DNA of 11,234 nt from Desulfotomaculaceae bacterium (GTDB lineage Bacteria; Bacillota; Desulfotomaculia; Desulfotomaculales; Pelotomaculaceae), in NCBI GenBank assembly GCA_028704035.1, contig JAQVLS010000035.1:1-11234 (forward strand). The letters are read 5' to 3'. The notes under the pieces are model-generated. The model saw only the letters and a list, made by a program, of their open reading frames with translations, made no database searches and had not been told where the DNA came from. How positions within the stretch are numbered: the first letter of the stretch is position 1; the number at the start of each line of letters is the position of its first letter. Shown piece by piece: positions 7,166-11,234 of this stretch. The translations under genes and the position numbers were made by a program.

Positions 7166-8323
7166 TTGGGACTGAGAAGAGTTCTAATACTATCCGTGGC
7201 AGTTGGGGCGGGTCATATGCGTACGGCGGAAGCGCTCAAAGAAGCGGTTAAAATACTATATCCCGGCGCTGAGATCAGGATCCTTGACACATTCCGCTAT
7301 GCCAGCCCGTTCCTTGGAAAAATGGTACTGGGCGCTTATATGGAAATGCTGAAAAAGCTGCCGTTTCTGTATGGATTACTGTACAGCCAGGCCGGACGCG
7401 GGAAGCCTTTATCGGGGAAAGGCAAGGCCGGCTTCAGCCATATTATAAATATTGCCGCCGCGCCCAGGCTGGTCAAATGCATAAATGATTTCAAGCCGGA
7501 GATTATTGTCTGTACACACGCTTTCCCTCTTGGCATAGTATCATTTCTTAAGAAAAAAGGAGTATTCCGGGGTCCGTTATTTGCAATAATTACCGACTAC
7601 GACGTCCATTCTTTTTATATATTTCCTGAAGTAGACGACTATATAGTTGGTTCTGAGGATTTGATACCACAGTGTCTGGCATTCGGCATAGACCCGGGTT
7701 GCGTGCACGCGACGGGGATACCCATTCACTCGCAATTTATGGCCCGGCACGATAAGGTCCTGCTGCGCCAACAGATCGGACTGAAGCCGGATCTGCCGGT
7801 GGTCCTGCTGATGGGTGGCGGGTTGGGCATGGGGTCTATTGATACTATGTTTAAGACGTTGGGAAGCAGTAACCGGTGCCAGTTGATATGTGTTGCCGGC
7901 GTCAATGCCGTACTGCGGAAAAAGCTGGACAATATGGCTTGGGACATGTCATGCCAGGTGAAGATTTATGGCTTTGTTGATAACATCCATGAACTGATGG
8001 CAGCTTCGGACTTTATGGTGGGTAAAGCGGGCGGACTGGCCTGTGCTGAGGCTATGGCTTTAGGATTGCCGATATTTATTGTAGATCCTCTGCCGGGTCA
8101 GGAGGTAAGAAATGCAGAATTTATGAACGCTGCCGGCGCTGGCGTCAGGATCAACGCGGCAAACCTAGCCACCGTGGTACAGGAGTATCTCAAGGACCCT
8201 GCAAAAATTGAGAATATGGCGCGCATATCAGCAGCCCGCGGTAAACCATACGCGGCGCGTGATGTTGCCAGGTTGATGGCAATAGCTGTGGGTGGTGCCG
8301 ACGTTATACAGGCGACAAAATAA
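7166..8323 (+). CDS. UgtP/MGDG-synthase-type glycosyltransferase (GT28)
   Basis: This is probably a processive or single-step UDP-sugar:diacylglycerol glycosyltransferase, a peripheral membrane enzyme making glycolipids. The exact sugar and acceptor cannot be read from sequence, and a MurG-like acceptor is not excluded. From TTG 7166 the product has 385 residues. The N-terminal MGDG-synthase domain starts at once with RRVLILSVAVGAGHMRTAEAL (G16, H17), and TDYDVHS is at 143-149. The C-terminal nucleotide-sugar domain has GGGLGMG (217-223), GKAGG (286-290) and PGQEVRN (310-316). A longer frame from ATG 7034 exists, but its first 44 codons read through the REP-like element, so I reject it. The gene stands between proS and rimP, where many Firmicutes carry polC. 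No strong promoter was seen upstream; the gene ends just before the rimP promoter. Confidence 0.88.
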   Translation: MGLRRVLILSVAVGAGHMRTAEALKEAVKILYPGAEIRILDTFRYASPFLGKMVLGAYMEMLKKLPFLYGLLYSQAGRGKPLSGKGKAGFSHIINIAAAPRLVKCINDFKPEIIVCTHAFPLGIVSFLKKKGVFRGPLFAIITDYDVHSFYIFPEVDDYIVGSEDLIPQCLAFGIDPGCVHATGIPIHSQFMARHDKVLLRQQIGLKPDLPVVLLMGGGLGMGSIDTMFKTLGSSNRCQLICVAGVNAVLRKKLDNMAWDMSCQVKIYGFVDNIHELMAASDFMVGKAGGLACAEAMALGLPIFIVDPLPGQEVRNAEFMNAAGAGVRINAANLATVVQEYLKDPAKIENMARISAARGKPYAARDVARLMAIAVGGADVIQATK

Positions 8324-8341
8324 CCTAAGGTGTATTTGCAC

Positions 8342-8371
8342 TTGTCAAACAAATGTCTTCTATGATATACT
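8342..8371 (+). promoter_or_regulatory. Sigma-A-type promoter for the rimP-nusA-ylxR-infB operon
   Basis: A -35 TTGTCA (8342-8347) is 18 bases from a -10 TATACT (8366-8371), which is preceded by TG plus one base (8363-8365), the extended -10 motif. Transcription would start at about 8378, giving an approximately 120-base leader before rimP. The elements are visible; the activity is inferred. Confidence 0.7.
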
Positions 8372-8410
8372 AACCATGGTTTTTGGCAAGGTAGATTTTA
8401 ACTTCTTTTT

Positions 8411-8435
8411 AAGGAGTGGGTGGCGCCCACTCTTT
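8411..8435 (+). promoter_or_regulatory. Leader hairpin upstream of rimP (possible attenuator)
   Basis: AAGGAGTGGG (8411-8420) pairs with CCCACTCTTT (8426-8435) over ten pairs including one G-T wobble, with a five-base loop TGGCG. The right arm ends in TTT and is followed by CGTCTT, so it resembles an intrinsic terminator with a poor U-tract. It lies in the leader about 33 bases after the predicted transcription start. A role in attenuation or NusA feedback is inferred. Confidence 0.55.
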
Positions 8436-8498
8436 CGTCTTATGTTGGAGATAAATCGCAGGTTTAGCGGAAAACATATTACCATGGAGGTTATATAG

Positions 8499-8960
8499 TT
8501 GTCCAAAAAAAGGACTGTTGAAATTGTTGAGGAATTAATCACGCCCTGCGTTCAGGAATCCGGTTTGGAATTGGTTGACGTTGAATTTGTTAAAGAAGGT
8601 GCCTGCTGGTACCTGCGAATTTTTATTGACAAGCCCGGCGGCATAGAAATTGAGGACTGCGGGTATCTTTCACGGAAAATTGACAGGCTATTAGATGAAA
8701 AGGATCCGATACCCCAATCTTATCATCTCGAGGTATCATCACCTGGGCTCGAAAGACCGCTGAAAAAGCTATCCGATTTTAGCCGCTTTGCCGGTAACAG
8801 AGCTGTCATTACCACGTTTGCTCCATATGATGGCAAAAAGAATATTACCGGACGCATTGTAGCGGCCCGCGACGATAACTTAATTCTTGATTCGGAAGGC
8901 AAAGAATTAACAATACATTATAGTCAGGTTGCGTCGGCACGGCTGAAAGCGGAATTTTGA
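8499..8960 (+). CDS. rimP: Ribosome maturation factor RimP
   Basis: RimP (formerly YlxS/DUF150) is a cytosolic factor for 30S subunit maturation. The 153-residue product has the family's alpha/beta N-terminal domain with LELVDVEFVKEG (23-34) and WYLRIFIDKPGGI (37-49), the signature LEVSSPGLERPL (77-88), and a C-terminal SH3-like barrel (about 90-153) with GRIVAARDDNLIL. The start is TTG at 8499: GGAGG (8486-8490) lies eight bases upstream, and no in-frame ATG or GTG fits better. It is the first gene after the predicted promoter and leader hairpin. nusA starts 20 bases after its stop. The rimP-nusA-ylxR order is the conserved bacterial one. Confidence 0.96.
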   Translation: MSKKRTVEIVEELITPCVQESGLELVDVEFVKEGACWYLRIFIDKPGGIEIEDCGYLSRKIDRLLDEKDPIPQSYHLEVSSPGLERPLKKLSDFSRFAGNRAVITTFAPYDGKKNITGRIVAARDDNLILDSEGKELTIHYSQVASARLKAEF

Positions 8961-8966
8961 GAGTGC

Positions 8967-8976
8967 GGGGAGGAGA
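8967..8976 (+). promoter_or_regulatory. Ribosome binding site fixing the nusA start at 8981
   Basis: GGGGAGGAGA precedes ATG 8981 at about five bases from AGGAG. It excludes the in-frame start at 8957, which would place the Shine-Dalgarno inside the coding region and overlap rimP. Confidence 0.8.
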
Positions 8977-8980
8977 AATC

Positions 8981-10063
8981 ATGAACATCGATTTTTTAGA
9001 AGCCCTTAAAGATTTGGAGAAAGAAAAGGGCATCTCGGTTGATGTGCTGCTGGAAGCAATAGAAGCGGCTTTATTATCCGCTTATAAGAGGAACTTTGGA
9101 TCGCTACAAAATGCCCGGGTACATATAGATCGAGATACTGGGGATTTCAAGATATTTACCCAACAGACTGTTAAAGAAATGGTAGAAGATCAACGACAAG
9201 AAATTACACTAGAAGACGCGCAAAGAATAAATCCCAATTATGAACTAGGAGATATCGTCGAGAGCGAAGTTACACCGAAAAACTTTGGCCGGATTGCAGC
9301 GCAGACAGCCAAACAGGTAGTCGTTCAGCGGATCCGTGAAGCAGAAAGGAATATAATTTTTGAGGAATTCGTCAATCGGGAAGGCGATATCGTAACAGGT
9401 ATTGTCCAGCGTATTGAGCAAAAAAACGTCTATATAGAACTGGGGAAAACAGAGGCCATTCTTGCCCAGTCAGAACAGATGCCAGGAGAGAGTTACCGGC
9501 AGGGAGACCGGATCAAAGTTTATATAATAGAGGTCAAAAAAACTACCAAAGGACCTCAAATCCTTGTTTCCCGCACCCACCCCGGCCTGTTGAAACGCCT
9601 TTTTGAAATAGAGGTGCCAGAACTGCTTGACGGCATCATCGAACTCAAGGGAGTAGCCAGGGAGGCAAGCGCCCGTTCAAAGATAGCGGTCTACTCCAAA
9701 GACGATAACGTGGATCCGGTTGGCGCATGTGTAGGACCTAAAGGGATGAGGGTCCAGAATATTGTAAACGAACTTAACGGTGAAAAGATAGATATAATTA
9801 AATGGAATGCAGACCCGTCAAAGTTTGTGGCCAGTTCATTAAGTCCGGCTAAAGTTGTCGCGGTAGAGGTGTGGGAAGAGGAAAAGGTAGCCAGGATTAT
9901 TGTGCCGGACTATCAACTTTCACTCGCCATTGGCAAAGAAGGTCAAAACGCCCGCCTGGCGGCAAAGCTCACTGGTTGGAAGATAGATATCAAGAGTGAA
10001 TCCCAGATGAGAGAGATATATCCTGATGAGTACAGCGACCTTTTTGAAAATGAATATGAATAG
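8981..10063 (+). CDS. nusA: Transcription termination/antitermination factor NusA
   Basis: NusA binds RNA polymerase and nascent RNA, and modulates pausing, termination and antitermination. The 360-residue protein is the short Firmicutes form, lacking the C-terminal acidic repeats of E. coli NusA. Domains in order: the RNAP-binding N-terminal domain (about 1-125, starting MNIDFLEAL), the S1 domain (about 134-200, GDIVTGIVQRIEQKNVYIELG), KH1 (about 200-280, with GPKG at 252-255) and KH2 (about 285-345, with GKEGQNARLAAKLTGW from 318). The ATG at 8981 is chosen over 8957 because of the strong Shine-Dalgarno at 8967-8976. ylxR follows 12 bases after the stop. The leader hairpin upstream of rimP is a plausible NusA-sensitive control point, as in E. 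coli where NusA represses its own operon; that is inference. Confidence 0.98.
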   Translation: MNIDFLEALKDLEKEKGISVDVLLEAIEAALLSAYKRNFGSLQNARVHIDRDTGDFKIFTQQTVKEMVEDQRQEITLEDAQRINPNYELGDIVESEVTPKNFGRIAAQTAKQVVVQRIREAERNIIFEEFVNREGDIVTGIVQRIEQKNVYIELGKTEAILAQSEQMPGESYRQGDRIKVYIIEVKKTTKGPQILVSRTHPGLLKRLFEIEVPELLDGIIELKGVAREASARSKIAVYSKDDNVDPVGACVGPKGMRVQNIVNELNGEKIDIIKWNADPSKFVASSLSPAKVVAVEVWEEEKVARIIVPDYQLSLAIGKEGQNARLAAKLTGWKIDIKSESQMREIYPDEYSDLFENEYE

Positions 10064-10075
10064 GGAGAGGTCTAA

Positions 10076-10348
10076 GTGCCGAAAATAAAAAAAATTCCCC
10101 AGCGCATGTGTGTTGGATGTCAGGAGATGAAACCCAAAAAACAGCTGATCAGGGTGGTTCGCACACCCGATGATCTTGTAGTAATAGACTCCACGGGAAA
10201 GAAATCAGGCCGCGGCGCATATATATGTCCGGATTTGGACTGTCTGACCAAAGCGCTGAAGGGCAAACGCTTTGATAAAGCCCTGCAGCGAACAATTAGT
10301 CAGGGACTGGTAGAAGATTTAAAAAAGGGGCTGGTGAAGAATGAATGA
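10076..10348 (+). CDS. ylxR: YlxR family RNA-binding protein (RnpM)
   Basis: This small basic protein of 90 residues belongs to the YlxR (DUF448) family, recently named RnpM in Bacillus for its effect on RNase P. It is a probable RNA binder in the cytosol. The family motif RMCVGCQE (10-17) and the loop GRGAYICP (45-52) are intact. The Cys pairs C12/C15 and C51/C56 could form a metal site. The start is GTG at 10076 with GGGAGAGG (10063-10070) five bases upstream. It sits 12 bases after nusA, in the usual nusA-ylxR order. In many Firmicutes the L7Ae-like ylxQ comes next, overlapping the ylxR end, but here only a 21-codon frame and then infB follow. Confidence 0.95.
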   Translation: MPKIKKIPQRMCVGCQEMKPKKQLIRVVRTPDDLVVIDSTGKKSGRGAYICPDLDCLTKALKGKRFDKALQRTISQGLVEDLKKGLVKNE

Positions 10349-10406
10349 TGTTTGCTCCGGTTTGTTAGTTCCGCAGCCGCTCCGGGAAGGGGAGATGTCA
10401 AAATAA
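10341..10406 (+). CDS. Small 21-codon frame between ylxR and infB (uncertain)
   Basis: ATG 10341 overlaps the last codons of ylxR, and the frame ends at TAA 10404-10406, giving MNDVCSGLLVPQPLREGEMSK. The upstream Shine-Dalgarno (GGTGA at 10333-10337) is weak. It occupies the place where ylxQ normally begins, and could be a ylxQ remnant, a coupling leader or chance. I do not recognise it. The rest of the 85-base gap holds only the infB ribosome binding site. Confidence 0.2.
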   Translation: MNDVCSGLLVPQPLREGEMSK

Positions 10407-10421
10407 GATAACTAAAATCTT

Positions 10422-10430
10422 GGAGGTGAT
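10422..10430 (+). promoter_or_regulatory. Strong ribosome binding site of infB
   Basis: GGAGGTGAT is a nearly full anti-Shine-Dalgarno complement. Its GGAGG core lies seven bases before ATG 10434. The strength fits a highly translated initiation factor and argues that infB is still under selection for expression. Confidence 0.8.
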
Positions 10431-10433
10431 TGG

Positions 10434-11030
10434 ATGGCAAAAAAACGTGTACACGAACTCGCCAGGGAACTCAACATAGAAAGCAAGGAAATTATCAATA
10501 AGTTAAATGACATGGGATTTGCTGTCAAATCTCATATGAGTACTTTGGAAGACAGCGATATCGAACGACTGCGCAAAATTTATAAAAAAGATGCAGTTAA
10601 AGCGAAGAAAACTGATGTTGCAGGGAAATCTGCGGGAAATGATCAGTCTGTCCTGTCTGCCGCCCAACAGGTGGAACAGGGTGAAATGAAAAAAACACCG
10701 TCTGAACAGAAACCTGTCCCCGGCGGTGATAAACAGTTAAGGGGGGTGCCTAAAAAGGAAGAAAAAAGCGCGAAATCTACTTCCTATCGCAGACACGGCA
10801 CATTTGACCGTGTACCCTCCCGCCCACCAGACAGACGCTTTCAAGAAAGGCCGGCAGGAACGGCAAAGCCGAAAAGCCCCTCGAGAAGTGATCAATTTTT
10901 TAAACCCAGGCATGATGGGCAGCAGGACCGTGTTCAGGGTAATAATATGCAACATGAACGCTCAACGCTGTCGGAAAGACCGCAAACGCAGCGTGACATA
11001 TCAACCCGTTCGGACAGGTCACAGCAGTAG
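10434..11030 (+). CDS. infB: Translation initiation factor IF-2, N-terminal part ending at an in-frame TAG
   Basis: IF-2 is the GTPase that brings fMet-tRNA to the 30S subunit. This 198-residue stretch begins with a standard IF2_N domain (about 1-52: KKRVHELARELNIESKEIINKLNDMG). A low-complexity charged linker rich in K, Q, R, S, P and D then follows, as normal in bacterial IF-2. The frame stops at TAG 11028-11030, in the middle of the linker and well before the expected G domain. The same frame then continues with identical composition to the window end (11031-11234). The stop is therefore most simply a CAG-to-TAG change in a run of glutamine codons (CAG CAG TAG CAT CAG). It could be a sequencing error, a real nonsense mutation, or a readthrough site. 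The N-terminal identity is certain; intactness is not. Confidence 0.88.
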   Translation: MAKKRVHELARELNIESKEIINKLNDMGFAVKSHMSTLEDSDIERLRKIYKKDAVKAKKTDVAGKSAGNDQSVLSAAQQVEQGEMKKTPSEQKPVPGGDKQLRGVPKKEEKSAKSTSYRRHGTFDRVPSRPPDRRFQERPAGTAKPKSPSRSDQFFKPRHDGQQDRVQGNNMQHERSTLSERPQTQRDISTRSDRSQQ

Positions 11031-11234
11031 CATCAGCGTCAGGACCGTAGTGCAGCAAGACCGACTGACCACAGGACGCAGTCCGGCCCAAGCCCGGCCA
11101 AACCTTTTGACAGGCCTGCCAACCAGAGGCAGGGCGCTCCTTTTAGGACAGGAGCCGGGCAGGCTACCCCGGGGGCAAGGACACCGCAGCGTGGCATGGG
11201 GACCCCTCGGCCTAGCAGTACTCAGGATACCAAA
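11031..11234 (+). other. infB: Continuation of the infB linker frame after the in-frame TAG (3' truncated by window)
   Basis: There are 68 codons open to the last base, in the same frame as ATG 10434. They encode a Q/R/P/G/S/T/D-rich linker (for example HQRQDRSAARPTDHRTQ, and later QRQGAPFRTGAGQ) that matches the part before the stop. The G domain would lie beyond the window. The only in-frame ATG in this part is at 11196, with no clear Shine-Dalgarno before it. Whether the product is made by readthrough, by internal initiation as for shorter IF-2 isoforms in E. coli, or as one chain after error correction cannot be decided here. Confidence 0.75.

Noticed and set aside
8292..8498. Plus-strand frame of 68 codons between the glycosyltransferase and rimP
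   Set aside because: It spans the predicted promoter and leader hairpin, overlaps the end of the glycosyltransferase, and shows no family features.

Overview
The window is a housekeeping stretch of a Gram-positive, Clostridia-type (Firmicutes) chromosome. The gene order, the Shine-Dalgarno sequences close to GGAGG, the frequent GTG/TTG starts and the sporulation-type YtvI-like membrane protein suggest a spore-forming Peptococcaceae relative (Pelotomaculum/Desulfotomaculum type). That genus-level guess is inference. All genes supported here lie on the + strand.

Layout: (1) 1-1494, the 3' end of cdsA (CDP-diacylglycerol synthesis) followed at once by a YtvI-like AI-2E family membrane protein. 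(2) 1495-1765, a repeat-bearing gap. (3) 1766-3999, dxr and rseP overlapping by ATGA. (4) 4000-4196, a second repeat-bearing gap. (5) 4197-6974, ispG and proS. (6) 6975-7165, a third repeat-bearing gap. (7) 7166-8323, a UgtP/MGDG-synthase-type glycosyltransferase. (8) 8324-8498, a sigma-A-like promoter and a leader hairpin. (9) 8499-11234, the rimP-nusA-ylxR-infB transcription/translation operon, cut by the window end.

The genes fall into three functions. Envelope lipids: cdsA, the glycosyltransferase, and dxr plus ispG of the MEP isoprenoid pathway that supplies undecaprenyl and quinone precursors. Membrane proteolysis: rseP. Translation and transcription: proS, rimP, nusA, ylxR, infB. This is the familiar cdsA-dxr-rseP-(ispG)-proS-(polC)-rimP-nusA-ylxR-(ylxQ)-infB neighbourhood. 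It departs from that pattern in three ways: a glycosyltransferase occupies the usual polC position, ylxQ is missing between ylxR and infB, and infB has an in-frame TAG codon in its N-terminal linker.

The most notable non-coding signal is a family of REP-like inverted repeats (arms GGGGACACACCTC and GAGGTATGTCCCC, about 23-25 bases apart). They occupy each of the three large gaps upstream of dxr, ispG and the glycosyltransferase, always in the same orientation. They supply part of the dxr ribosome-binding region and create a false N-terminal extension on the glycosyltransferase frame. I found no CRISPR array, tRNA, rRNA, transposase gene or clearly new multi-gene system.
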